Shown: piece after piece, positions 26,520 to 34,210 of the stretch
How positions within the stretch are numbered: the first letter of the stretch is position 1
Layout of the letters: every line of letters starts with the position of its first letter
Assembly: GCF_016901225.1 (NCBI RefSeq)
Contig: NZ_JAFEUL010000025.1
Location: 1-46,918 of the forward strand
From: Actibacterium sp. 188UL27-1
GTDB taxonomy: Bacteria > Pseudomonadota > Alphaproteobacteria > Rhodobacterales > Rhodobacteraceae
Reading direction: 5' to 3'
DNA length: 46,918 nucleotides
Position numbers and translations under genes: made by a program
Notes under the pieces: generated by a model
What the model saw: only the letters and a program-made list of their open reading frames with translations
Databases searched by the model: none
What the model was told of the DNA's origin: nothing

Positions 26520-26753
26520 TTAGTCCTCAGATGCAGACTTGAGCGCCGCGCCGATGGCCGTGTCTTCATCACCGTCAGCCACAGCATCTTCTATCTCGGC
26601 AGATTTGGAAGACTCGACCTCTGCGTGATCAGGATCACCCTTCTCCCCCTTTTGGTTCTTTAGTTTATGATGCTGTTCCGACCCCTTGAGTTCGATCGGT
26701 GTGTCCTGGTCCATGTCGATGTCTTTATCACGTGTCTTGTCAGTGTTTGTCAT
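26520..26753 (-). CDS. Small acidic hydrophilic protein, unknown
   Basis: A 77-residue, very hydrophilic protein rich in Asp, Glu and Lys (MTNTDKTRDKDIDMDQDTP at the start), with no hydrophobic core, hence probably disordered. GAGG lies 8 bp before the ATG at 26753. The family is not recognised. It lies downstream of csbD with a stable hairpin in between, so it is probably cotranscribed with csbD and induced under the same stress. Confidence 0.6.
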   Translation of the reverse strand: MTNTDKTRDKDIDMDQDTPIELKGSEQHHKLKNQKGEKGDPDHAEVESSKSAEIEDAVADGDEDTAIGAALKSASED

Positions 26754-26787
26754 TTTCAATGCCTCAATCAAATCAGAAGTCCTGATA

Positions 26788-26822
26788 GCCATCCCAATCG
26801 CCGCTCGTGCGGATGGGATGGC
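26788..26822 (-). terminator. Hairpin between csbD and the small acidic protein gene
   Basis: A perfect 9-bp inverted repeat, GCCATCCCA (26788-26796) with TGGGATGGC (26814-26822), encloses a short CCG/CGG inner stem. There is no T-run after it on either strand, so it is more likely an mRNA processing or stabilising hairpin or a partial attenuator than a strong terminator. Confidence 0.5.
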
Positions 26823-26832
26823 ACATGGGTGA

Positions 26833-27030
26833 TCAGTTCGCGTTTACGAAATCATCCACTTCCTTCTTGGCCTCTTCTTTGGTCTTGCCGTATTTGGCTT
26901 GGATTTTGCCTTCAAGCGCTTCGCGGTCACCGTTGACCTCAGCGATCTCGTCATCCGTCAGCTCGCCCCATTTTGCTTTGACGTTCCCTGTCATTTCTTT
27001 CCAGTTGCCTTGAATCTGGTCCCAGTTCAT
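26833..27030 (-). CDS. CsbD family stress protein
   Basis: A 65-residue CsbD-like protein with the diagnostic start MNWDQIQGNWKEMTGNVKA and the KWGELTDDEIAEVNG segment. CsbD proteins are small soluble general-stress proteins of unclear mechanism, abundant after osmotic or stationary stress. The ATG at 27030 follows AAAGGAT at ideal spacing; an in-frame upstream ATG at 27075 is not used by the family. A motif copy lies about 200 bp upstream. Confidence 0.93.
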   Translation of the reverse strand: MNWDQIQGNWKEMTGNVKAKWGELTDDEIAEVNGDREALEGKIQAKYGKTKEEAKKEVDDFVNAN

Positions 27031-27092
27031 TGAGTATCCTTTCGGGTAAGAGTGTCTGAAGTTCGTTCGTGCCACGCCTAGCCAGGCCTTCG

Positions 27093-27233
27093 TTACTTGA
27101 TGGAGTTTTGTGCATTACCTCGGCGTGAAGAGGCAGGCAGCTCCAGCGCGTGCACGACCAGTTCGGCTGTCGTCACGTTGGCGGTCATGTGGCAATGAAG
27201 CCAGTCCCGGAGCGCGGCAAACTCTCCAAACAC
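27093..27233 (-). CDS. Candidate 46-aa small protein or gene remnant
   Basis: This frame encodes about 46 residues (GTG start at 27233, then FGEFAALRDWLHCHMTANVT, ending SSRRGNAQNSIK) and shows strong GC-rich third-position codon use like real genes nearby. The segment ALRDWLHCH...TTAELVVHALELP looks like a folded helical peptide. No good ribosome site is visible, and the frame is closed by a stop 13 codons above the GTG, so it may be the 3' remnant of a larger gene. It ends 62 bp before csbD on the same strand. Confidence 0.35.
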   Translation of the reverse strand: MFGEFAALRDWLHCHMTANVTTAELVVHALELPASSRRGNAQNSIK

Positions 27234-27255
27234 TAAACCAGAACAGCTTTTGCGG
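27231..27255 (+). repeat. Recurrent stress-island motif, copy J
   Basis: Reads CACTAAACCAGAACAGC followed by TTTTGCGG on the + strand, closely matching copies A and B. It lies between csbD (- strand) and the transporter gene (+ strand). Confidence 0.5.
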
Positions 27256-27595
27256 ATCCTGCTGCCCCCGTTTCACGTCTGGTAAGACATGTGGCTTGGC
27301 AGGGACCGGATCAGCTTCTACTGAAGTCAGAGCCATGGTTCGCGACGATGACCCGTGCGCCCGAAATTCACTGAGGTAGTTCGAACAAGGTCATTTTTGG
27401 AGAACCAGACGCAACTTGCATTGATGCCATACCAGGTTCTCCTCATCATCTGCGCAACAGACAAGTGGTTCAAATGATCTTAGAGCTCGGTCCAACACGC
27501 CGAAGTTCAGGGATTTCGACTGGCAGAAACCCTGCCTTAAGTGATGCATATGGCGCCTTTTGGTCCGATGGCATCTAAGAAAGGCCGTACGGAAA
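27234..27595. other. Intergenic region before the FNT transporter gene
   Basis: This 362-bp stretch, apart from the motif copy at its left end, holds no supported gene. CTGCCTTAAGTGATGC (27533-27548) is a weaker look-alike of the 30.9-kb motif copy and sits about 50 bp upstream of the transporter start. Confidence 0.35.
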
Positions 27596-28447
27596 ATGAC
27601 CAAAATTAAGGATGATACAGGCGCAACGAGGCAGGAAGCTGTCGCGGATGAACAGTCTATGCAGGAAGCGACAAAACTCTCACCGCGTTTGATTTACGAA
27701 GTTATTCGACGAGACGGTGAAGAGGAACTCGAACGCCCTCTCAGCTCACTGGTATGGTCAGGCATAGCCGCTGGCATCCTGATCAGTTTTTCGGTTTTGG
27801 GAGAGGCAATTTTTAGAACTTATCTGCCGGAAACGCCAAGCAGCTATCTTATTGAGAACCTTGGCTACAGTCTTGGCTTTCTGCTGGTCATACTCGGACG
27901 CATGCAGCTATTTACCGAAAATACCATCACAACGGTGCTTCCACTGATGTTCGCGCCGTCACGAAGGCTTCTAAGTGACGTGTGTCGGCTATGGCTCATT
28001 GTCTTGTCGGCAAATGTGGTCGGTGCTTTCGCGATCGCGACTGTATTCGCCCACACCTCTGCTATACCCGTGGAGCTGATGCCAGCACTCGTTTCTCTTT
28101 CGGAACATGCGGTTGGGATGCCAGCGGGGGAGAGTTTCATGCGCGCAATTCCAGCGGGAATACTTATTGCTGCCATTGTCTGGATGCTCCCACAAGCAGA
28201 GGATGCGTCATTTTTCGTGATATTGGTTTCCACGTGGTTGATTGCTGCTGGAGACTTTACCCACGTTGTAGCAGGCTCAGTAGAAATGGCCTTGCTTTCC
28301 GTTCGTGGTGATCTTGGTTTCTATGATGCAGTTTTTGGCTTCTTCATACCGGTTTTGGCAGGCAATGTCGTTGGCGGTACAGCGATCTTTACGCTGATGG
28401 CCTGGGGTCAGGTCAGGAACGAAGTGGAAGATGCGGGCACCACATAA
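27596..28447 (+). CDS. Formate/nitrite transporter (FNT) family protein, YfdC-like
   Basis: A 283-residue membrane protein: a hydrophilic N-terminal tail (about 50 residues), then six predicted membrane helices starting at SGIAAGILISFSVLGEAIF. FNT landmarks include a re-entrant segment around LGRMQLFTENTITTVLPLM and the half-site GDFTHVVAGSVEMAL. FNT proteins form pentameric channels for formate, nitrite, hydrosulfide or similar small anions; the YfdC-like subgroup has no firm substrate. ATG at 27596 was chosen over 27560 because the tail matches the family start and GGAAA lies adjacent. Confidence 0.85.
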   Translation: MTKIKDDTGATRQEAVADEQSMQEATKLSPRLIYEVIRRDGEEELERPLSSLVWSGIAAGILISFSVLGEAIFRTYLPETPSSYLIENLGYSLGFLLVILGRMQLFTENTITTVLPLMFAPSRRLLSDVCRLWLIVLSANVVGAFAIATVFAHTSAIPVELMPALVSLSEHAVGMPAGESFMRAIPAGILIAAIVWMLPQAEDASFFVILVSTWLIAAGDFTHVVAGSVEMALLSVRGDLGFYDAVFGFFIPVLAGNVVGGTAIFTLMAWGQVRNEVEDAGTT

Positions 28448-28543
28448 ATTTTGGAACACTCCAAGATTGCAAGGCTTCGTTGTTGGTAAAACGGTCGTGG
28501 ACCCGTCGAAGGAGGCACCACTGGCACCCCCAAGACAGACAAT

Positions 28544-29218
28544 TCAAATGAGCAATAACAGTTTCTTGGCAGCCTCTTCGGAAGACGCCGGGTTCTGGCC
28601 GGTGACGAGCTTTCCGTCGACAGTGACGAACGATGCCCAATCATCACCTTTTTCGTAGACCCCTCCGTTTTCTTTGAGCATGTCCTCCACCAAAAACGGA
28701 ACGACATCCGTGAGGCCAACTGCGTCTTCTTCGCTATTGGTGAACCCCGTCACCGTTTTGCCTGCAATCAAGGGCTGCCCGTCGCCGCGCTTCGGATGCT
28801 TGAAAATGGCGGGTGCGTGGCAGACTGCACCAATTGGCCGGTCGTCTTTGGCGAACGCTTGCAACAAATTGATGCTGTCTTGATCCTCGGCCAAATCCCA
28901 CATCGGCCCATGACCACCAGGATAAAATACCGCGTCGTATTCCGACTCTTTGATTTTCGACAAGATATGCGTCTCAGACAAGACTTTTTGTGCGGCCTTA
29001 TCGCCCTTGAAGCGCTCGGTTGCAGCAGTCTGGGCGTCGGCAGTATCGCTGCTTGGGTCAAGCGGAGGTTGGCCACCTTTCGGTGATGCAAGCGTGATCT
29101 CAGCACCAGCGTCCTGCAGGACATAATACGGCGCAGCAAACTCTTCGAGCCAGAAACCGGTTTTCTTGCCGGTATCGCCCAGTTCGTCATGCGATGTGAG
29201 TACCATGAGAATTTTCAT
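28544..29218 (-). CDS. DJ-1/PfpI superfamily protein, Hsp31-like (type 1 glutamine amidotransferase domain)
   Basis: A 224-residue protein with the DJ-1/PfpI fold: start KILMVLTSHDELGDTGKKTG, acidic Glu in FWLEEFAAPYY, nucleophile elbow Cys in GAVCHAPAIFKHP with adjacent His, and GGHGPMWDL. This is the Hsp31-like subgroup (chaperone, glyoxalase III or protein deglycase activity). It would protect proteins from methylglyoxal and heat or acid stress. It converges on the FNT gene with 96 bp between the two stops. Confidence 0.9.
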   Translation of the reverse strand: MKILMVLTSHDELGDTGKKTGFWLEEFAAPYYVLQDAGAEITLASPKGGQPPLDPSSDTADAQTAATERFKGDKAAQKVLSETHILSKIKESEYDAVFYPGGHGPMWDLAEDQDSINLLQAFAKDDRPIGAVCHAPAIFKHPKRGDGQPLIAGKTVTGFTNSEEDAVGLTDVVPFLVEDMLKENGGVYEKGDDWASFVTVDGKLVTGQNPASSEEAAKKLLLLI

Positions 29219-29600
29219 CTATTGTTCCTTCTTTTGTCAGTTGAATGGATGTGTGCGGTCCGAACATGAGTTCCTGGCGAGAACCTTCCGTTGACTGCAG
29301 AATCTATATTTGATGTGTCCTGGCGTGCCGTCGCTCGCAGGCGCACTTCACCTAAAGCACACGATGGTGCGATTTGTGCTTCGCAATGCTCCAAAACTTG
29401 TCTGAGATTAGTGAATGCTTCCGCAACTACCCGCCTAAGGATGGTATCCATGCAGAAGGTCGACGAGGTCTTTGCAGACCATATCCGCCCACCCGTCGTT
29501 ACAGATCGGCGAATGATCAAATCTCTCACAAGTTGAGAATGCTAAGGCATGTGATTGGGTTGTTCGCGTCCGTAGCATCATACAATTATAAGGAAAATTC
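29219..29600. promoter_or_regulatory. Divergent upstream region of Hsp31-like and PRC-barrel genes
   Basis: This 382-bp region separates the - strand Hsp31-like gene from the + strand PRC-barrel gene. It carries the best-matching motif copy (29388-29413), and CTCACAAGTTGAG (29526-29538) as a short dyad near the PRC-barrel gene. I see no convincing gene. Confidence 0.45.
29388..29413 (-). repeat. Recurrent stress-island motif, copy H
   Basis: On the - strand it reads CACTAATCTCAGACAAG then TTTTGGAG, differing from copy F (44043-44067) at one of the first 17 positions. Confidence 0.55.
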
Positions 29601-30410
29601 ATGTCTCTCTCATTGAGAACACAAAATACTCGTTTCATGACTGGGCTGCTCGCCTCTGCTGCAACTGCTCTGGTGATGGCTACATCAGCACAGGCCGACG
29701 GCCATACCGCTGCATTCATGGATCTTGAGTTCGACAAAACTCAAAACCTGAATGCGTCGGAGCTCATCGGTGCGCGCGTCTACGCCTCGGAAGCCGATAT
29801 CTCGAACGAACCGCTGGCTGCCGACGGCGAAAAGGAATGGGACGACATCGGCGAGATCAATGAAATCGTCTTGTCGCGCTCGGGCGACATCACGTCGGTG
29901 ATCGTTGGTGTTGGTGGCTTCTTGGGCCTGGGTGAAAAGTCTGTTGCGGTTGACCTGTCAGAACTGACATTTGTGTCTGACGGTGAAGATGCTGATGAAT
30001 ACTTCATCGTCGTCAAAGCCAGTGCCGCCGGGGTTAAGGACGCGCCGGAGTACATGGTGAACTCCGATGCAATGGCGCATTCTGATCGTCAGATGCTCGC
30101 CGCTCCAGCAATCGAGCGCGATGGTTACGAGACGATGGAAGCGGAACAACTCACATCTGAGAACCTCACAGGTGCCCGCGTTTACGGCAGCAATGACGAA
30201 GATATCGGTGAAATCGACAGCCTGTTGCTGACAGCCTCCGGCGAAATCGATCGTGCTGTTATTGGTGTCGGCGGTTTCCTGGGTCTTGGCGAAAAAGATA
30301 TCGCTGTGACCATGGAAGAGCTGACTATCATGCAAAAAGACGGCGACGTCCGTGTGTATATCGACAGCACAGAAGAAGCCCTGGAAGCCCAGCCGGCGTA
30401 TGAAGGCTAA
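29601..30410 (+). CDS. Exported protein with two PRC-barrel domains
   Basis: A 269-residue secreted protein. A Sec signal peptide runs to about residue 32 (GLLASAATALVMATSAQA, cleavage after AQA). Two PRC-barrel domains follow (about 52-130 and 186-262), sharing the near-identical strand GVGGFLGLGEK. PRC barrels are small beta barrels found in photosynthetic reaction centre H, RimM and many envelope stress proteins; paired exported ones are common in alphaproteobacterial stress islands, and the function is not known. A well-placed AAGGAAAATTC precedes the ATG; a second ATG 12 codons in would also leave a signal peptide. A tandem hairpin lies after the stop. Confidence 0.9.
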   Translation: MSLSLRTQNTRFMTGLLASAATALVMATSAQADGHTAAFMDLEFDKTQNLNASELIGARVYASEADISNEPLAADGEKEWDDIGEINEIVLSRSGDITSVIVGVGGFLGLGEKSVAVDLSELTFVSDGEDADEYFIVVKASAAGVKDAPEYMVNSDAMAHSDRQMLAAPAIERDGYETMEAEQLTSENLTGARVYGSNDEDIGEIDSLLLTASGEIDRAVIGVGGFLGLGEKDIAVTMEELTIMQKDGDVRVYIDSTEEALEAQPAYEG

Positions 30411-30443
30411 GTCCCGACATACAGTGTTGAATGGTGCTGCTGT

Positions 30444-30479
30444 CGCTCAGAGATGAGCGGCGGCAAGTTGCCGTTTGTT
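30444..30479 (+). terminator. Tandem hairpin after the PRC-barrel gene
   Basis: CGCTCA-GAGA-TGAGCG (30444-30459) is followed directly by CGGCAA-G-TTGCCG (30461-30473) and TTTGTT. The hairpins and T-rich tail sit between two convergent genes and fit an intrinsic terminator of the PRC-barrel transcript. Confidence 0.5.
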
Positions 30480-30485
30480 GACAGC

Positions 30486-30893
30486 TCAATCCGCTGAGAG
30501 ACTTCGTTCGATGTCATCAGTCGGCGAGTTGATCAGTGTTTTTGCCAACTCCAAAGTGATTCTTTGTGTGACTTCTTGGTGAAGAATTGGCCGGATCTCT
30601 CCCAACGTGTCTGGGTCAGCAACAAGTACCAGATGCTCGAATTCTTTCTTGTGGGCCTTCGCGTAGAGATACTGCGCGAGTTGTTTGGCGAAAGTTGCTT
30701 CATCCGTCTCCCGGTTGGAGGACTCAGGTGGTCGGTTTCCCGAGGGTCCGTCATCATCGAGGTTTTGCGGAGACAGGCCACCGATGTGGTTCAGCTTTAT
30801 GTCCCGTGCAGCGCCATCGTTGACAAAGAACTTTGCCTCAGCCCCTGATGCGATCACGACAAAGGCTTTGGGTGGGCAAGTAGAAGTCGTCAT
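30486..30893 (-). CDS. Host attachment protein family (baeRF-like)
   Basis: A 135-residue protein of the host attachment family (PF10116), related to bacterial/archaeal eRF1-like domains. It has an N-terminal strand AFVVIASGAEAKFFVN, a helix FAKQLAQYLYAKAHKKEFEH and a core strand LVLVADPDTLGEIR. The family name comes from a plant-attachment phenotype in rhizobia; similar genes are stress-linked and may act in ribosome rescue or nucleotide binding. A motif look-alike (30901-30926) lies just before its start. It converges on the PRC-barrel gene. Confidence 0.85.
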   Translation of the reverse strand: MTTSTCPPKAFVVIASGAEAKFFVNDGAARDIKLNHIGGLSPQNLDDDGPSGNRPPESSNRETDEATFAKQLAQYLYAKAHKKEFEHLVLVADPDTLGEIRPILHQEVTQRITLELAKTLINSPTDDIERSLSAD

Positions 30894-31070
30894 ATTTGAA
30901 ACTCCCTGGTTGGTCTGGATTAAGTGAGACGCACACTTGCGACCCGTTGCGAAAAGCAGAGGTGAAAAGTGGTTGCTTCGTTGGTGTGGACCTACAATTG
31001 CGCCAGCACAAACCGCTGGAGCAACGATTGGCTATAGTCGCCTTGCAGCGAGCCATGAGGGTAGAAGAGC

Positions 31071-31232
31071 CTATTTGGACTTCGATTTCTTTTCGCTTTG
31101 ATCCTCATTGATCTCAGAGAGGACAGATTTGCTCTTCGTAGAAGATGGGTGGTCTGAGGGTTCTTTGCCCTCCGAGTTTAGCTTGGCGAGAACTGATGTA
31201 CTTTTTGCTTGTTTGTCGGATTTTGATGTCAT
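31071..31232 (-). CDS. 53-aa Lys/Ser-rich hydrophilic protein
   Basis: A complete small gene: ATG at 31232, 53 codons and TAG, preceded by GGAAGA at good spacing. The protein (MTSKSDKQAKSTSVLAKLNS, ending DQSEKKSKSK) is highly charged, has no hydrophobic segment and is likely disordered. The style resembles the small acidic protein at 26.5 kb. I do not recognise the family. It lies alone on the - strand, 177 bp upstream of the host attachment gene. A 7-bp hairpin (AGCCGCT at 31286-31292 with AGCGGCT at 31308-31314) lies upstream of it. Confidence 0.55.
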   Translation of the reverse strand: MTSKSDKQAKSTSVLAKLNSEGKEPSDHPSSTKSKSVLSEINEDQSEKKSKSK

Positions 31233-31774
31233 TGCGTCTTCCTTTTTTCTTCGTGAAAGAATGTTCTTTAGAGGTTCACAGTGATAGCCGCTCAGGTCTT
31301 CGGAAAAAGCGGCTCAGTAGAAATCGACGTCCACGCAGATCTGTGCCGCACTTCACGCCTATGAGAATTGAAGACCAATGTCTCGTACGCTTCATCGAAG
31401 ATCCGTTTTATCGTTACCGACTTCCAGACAATCGAATGGTACTCCGAGAAAACGTCCTCTCTTCGACTAGGGCGCGGGTTTGAGAAGTGCGGCCGGTTTC
31501 GTACGCTGCAAGGTGCCGGTCAAGTCAGGCGTAACCGGTTCATGCAGCGTTTTGCCCATCTTGGACCGATATTGCGCGGACGTCTGCGCTCATTTCCTAA
31601 ACTCTGACAAGGTTTTCCAAGATAGGATCCTTTTCTTAGCCAGTAAAATTTGTGGAACGCCTGTTTCTCTGAACGCAGCGGTGGTACGCTCCAGGCTGTT
31701 ACAGGACATCAATGAGCCTGGCGGCACAAAGCACTTGCCCGAGGTCACCGCTTATTTTGATTGTGAGGGTTGAG
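31233..31774. other. Long intergenic region upstream of the GNAT gene
   Basis: A 542-bp stretch with no supported gene. It holds the AGCCGCT hairpin at 31286-31314 and a strong motif copy (31596-31618). Several open frames cross it, but none shows a ribosome site, GC-rich third positions or a recognisable domain; a decayed gene is possible. Confidence 0.4.
31596..31618 (+). repeat. Recurrent stress-island motif, copy G
   Basis: Reads CCTAAACTCTGACAAGG then TTTTCC, sharing CTCTGACAAG with copy F. It lies 157-179 bp upstream of the GNAT start. Confidence 0.5.
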
Positions 31775-32380
31775 ATGGCCTATCGATCGCTTCGGCCATT
31801 CGATGCTGAAGTAAAGGACGGGCTTTGGGTCTCACTCCGCGATGTTGTTCCGGATGACGGCGACCTGATTGAACTGGGGTTTGACCGTCTCTCGAAGCAG
31901 TCACGTTTTTTTCGCTTCATGACCGCAAAGAAGAGGTTGACCGGTCGTGAGGTCGAGCAATTTGCTGCATTGAATACGGCAGATCATGCAGCCGTTGGGG
32001 CGCTGTGTATGCGCCAAAATAGAGCTCATCCTGTCGGGATCGCACGCTATATACGCACAAACGCAGACGACCACGCAGCCGAGATTGCAATTACCGTCGT
32101 CGATGCTTTTCAGGACCGCGGAATCGGCACTTTGTTGCTTGGCGTTCTTGCGAAGGTCGCCCAAGCGCACGGGGTAACAGAATTCCTTGCGTTGGTCGCC
32201 AAAGAAAATGACGCCATGCAGAACCTTCTTCACGAACTCGGCGGTACGGATGAAACGCCGGGTGACCCAGAGGTGAACATTTCAATACCGATTTACCAAG
32301 ACCCGCAACACTACCCGAACAACAAGGTCGGGAAGTATGTTCGCCAAGCTTATGCTCAGGCAGAGCTTGCCCAAAGCTGA
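31775..32380 (+). CDS. GNAT family N-acetyltransferase
   Basis: A 201-residue GNAT protein. The acetyl-CoA pyrophosphate-binding loop is in EIAITVVDAFQDRGIGTLLL (the Q/R-x-x-G-x-G/A pattern as QDRGIG), preceded by the strand GIARYIR and followed by a helix and ALVAKENDAMQNLL. The substrate cannot be told; the N-terminal part resembles the acetyltransferase domain found in protein lysine acetylases of the Pat type. GAGGGTTGAG precedes the ATG at 31775. An upstream in-frame ATG at 31712 would add an unrelated tail and is rejected. Confidence 0.88.
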   Translation: MAYRSLRPFDAEVKDGLWVSLRDVVPDDGDLIELGFDRLSKQSRFFRFMTAKKRLTGREVEQFAALNTADHAAVGALCMRQNRAHPVGIARYIRTNADDHAAEIAITVVDAFQDRGIGTLLLGVLAKVAQAHGVTEFLALVAKENDAMQNLLHELGGTDETPGDPEVNISIPIYQDPQHYPNNKVGKYVRQAYAQAELAQS

Positions 32381-32680
32381 CAAGTTGGGTGCTTCGAACC
32401 GCACGCAAACGCTGTTCAACGATCTGTTTCAAAAAGGCAGCCTATCAATACCGCCGCGAGCAGCGGCGTCTGACCTTCAGTTCATCGCTCCCCGACCCGT
32501 TGGTACGATTGAATTCACTATGAACGGGCCGAAACGATCACCCTCGATCAATCAGAAACGGCACCCCGTAGAGCCGCTGGCAGAACGCACTGAACCATGA
32601 AATCCGGTGCTTCGACGAGACCAACCATTGCAAATCCCGAAAAAACATCCACATACCATCCATGCAGATGGAGAAGTGAA
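32381..32680. other. Intergenic region before the CopG gene
   Basis: A 300-bp stretch with no gene seen. The GNAT stop overlaps CTGACAAGTTGGG, which resembles part of the motif but lacks its CTAA half. No clear terminator or promoter could be defined. Confidence 0.35.
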
Positions 32681-33097
32681 ATGGGCAAGGTTACTCAGCT
32701 TCGCGATAAGCAGCCTGAGAACGAGAAGATCACGATCAACCTCGGTTTTGTTGATCTCGGTCGGATCGACCTGTTGGTTCAGGAAGGGTTCTACTCCAAT
32801 AGGAGTGACCTGATCCGCACAGCGATCCGCAATCAGCTGGAAAGTCACGGCGAGGTCGTCAGCAAATCGCTCGAACGGCACACGATGGAACTTGGTCTTC
32901 GGGACTACACGGTCGCCGATCTCGAGGCGCTCCGGGATGCGGGCGAGATGCTTCATGTCAAGGTCGTGGGGTTGGCGCGGATCGATCCTGATGTGACGCC
33001 GGAGCTCGCGCTTCAGACCATCGGGTCCATCACTGTGCTTGGCGCCCTTCAAGCCAGCACAGACATCAAACAGGCACTTGGCGACCGCATCAAGTAG
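32681..33097 (+). CDS. CopG-family ribbon-helix-helix regulator
   Basis: A 138-residue protein with an N-terminal ribbon-helix-helix: beta strand EKITINLGFVDLGRIDLLVQ, then FYSNRSDLIRTAIRNQLES with the second helix. The remainder is a C-terminal domain (LEALRDAGEMLHVKVVGLAR) of the kind found in CopG/NikR-like repressors, though no metal site stands out. GGAGAAG lies 4 bp before the ATG. The PHB-depolymerase-like gene starts 29 bp downstream, so the regulator probably controls its own esterase operon. Confidence 0.88.
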   Translation: MGKVTQLRDKQPENEKITINLGFVDLGRIDLLVQEGFYSNRSDLIRTAIRNQLESHGEVVSKSLERHTMELGLRDYTVADLEALRDAGEMLHVKVVGLARIDPDVTPELALQTIGSITVLGALQASTDIKQALGDRIK

Positions 33098-33126
33098 GCC
33101 GCCTCACATATAACAAAGGAAACACT

Positions 33127-34209
33127 ATGAAGCTCTTCAACGTCGGCGCGACGCGCCCGGCGGCCGATACCGCTTGGGCGTCGGCAGCTAATGATCTTGT
33201 ACAACGCACACTTGCGCAGCACGGCCTCGTATCGCCGTTAGAGCAGGGCGCACAACCGCACGGAGTAAACCTGCCTTCAATCGACAGCATGTTGGCGGGT
33301 TTGTCTGGGCAAACCATACATTCTGGCTCTCCCAAGATCAGCGTTCCGGACGGCGCGATCTTCACGGACGATGTCTTCGTATGCGCATCCGGAAGCCGCC
33401 GCTATCGTCTCTATGTCCCTGCTTGCGCGAAGGAGAGCATCACAGGTGTTGTCATGATGCTGCATGGATGCACCCAGACACCGGACGACTTTGCCGCAGG
33501 AACGGGTATGAACGCCTTGGCCGACCGTCACGGGTTTGTGGTGATCTACCCTGCGCAATCACGGGGCGACAACGCGCAGTCCTGCTGGAACTGGTTCAGC
33601 CGGGGCGATCAGCGTCGGGGCAAGGGGGAACCTGCGATCCTGGCTGGTTTGGCGCAGAAGATCTGTGCCGATTACGGTGTCACGCGCGACGATACCTTCG
33701 TTGCAGGTCTTTCGGCAGGCGCCGCCATGGCGGTCATACTCGGGGAGACCTATCCGGATGTCTTTGCTGCGGTCGGCGCGCATTCGGGCCTTCCTGCAGG
33801 ATCAGCCAAGGACGTGCCTTCCGCTTTTGCCGCGATGGCGGGTAATGCACTCGTTGGCCCTGATCCAGAGACGGCTAGTCACCGGGTCCGTACGATCCTG
33901 TTTCACGGATCTGCCGACCGAACGGTGCACCCCTCAAACGGTGAAGGCATCGCGCGGCGTGCACGCACGGTAGGGAGCACCCAAAGTGTTGAAACGTCCG
34001 ACATGGGAGTTGCGTCCGGGCGGAGCCATACCAAGGAGATTTCCAGCGATGTCGATGGAACCGTATCGGTCGAACATTGGACGGTCGAGGGGCAGGGCCA
34101 TGCGTGGTCAGGCGGTCAGCCAGGCGGGTCATACACCGATCCAAATGGGCCCGATGCCAGCGCCGAGATGGTCCGCTTCTTCTTCGAGACTGAGAATAAG
34201 GATTTCTGA
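33127..34209 (+). CDS. PHB depolymerase/LpqC-type esterase
   Basis: A 360-residue alpha/beta hydrolase of the PHB depolymerase (esterase) family. The oxyanion loop is MMLHGCTQTPDDFA (111-124) and the nucleophile elbow is GLSAG with Ser196. The acid is likely in FHGSADRTVHP and the catalytic His in EGQGHAWSGG. No signal peptide is visible, so it would act in the cytoplasm, on short polyhydroxyalkanoate or aromatic esters (as feruloyl-esterase-like members do). AAAGGAAACACT precedes the ATG. It ends 1 bp before the ATG of the C45 gene, indicating tight coupling. Confidence 0.88.
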   Translation: MKLFNVGATRPAADTAWASAANDLVQRTLAQHGLVSPLEQGAQPHGVNLPSIDSMLAGLSGQTIHSGSPKISVPDGAIFTDDVFVCASGSRRYRLYVPACAKESITGVVMMLHGCTQTPDDFAAGTGMNALADRHGFVVIYPAQSRGDNAQSCWNWFSRGDQRRGKGEPAILAGLAQKICADYGVTRDDTFVAGLSAGAAMAVILGETYPDVFAAVGAHSGLPAGSAKDVPSAFAAMAGNALVGPDPETASHRVRTILFHGSADRTVHPSNGEGIARRARTVGSTQSVETSDMGVASGRSHTKEISSDVDGTVSVEHWTVEGQGHAWSGGQPGGSYTDPNGPDASAEMVRFFFETENKDF

Positions 34210-34210
34210 G

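Noticed and set aside
31361-31607. Open frames on the + strand in the gap upstream of the GNAT gene
   Set aside because: No ribosome site, AT-rich third positions compared with neighbours and no known domain.
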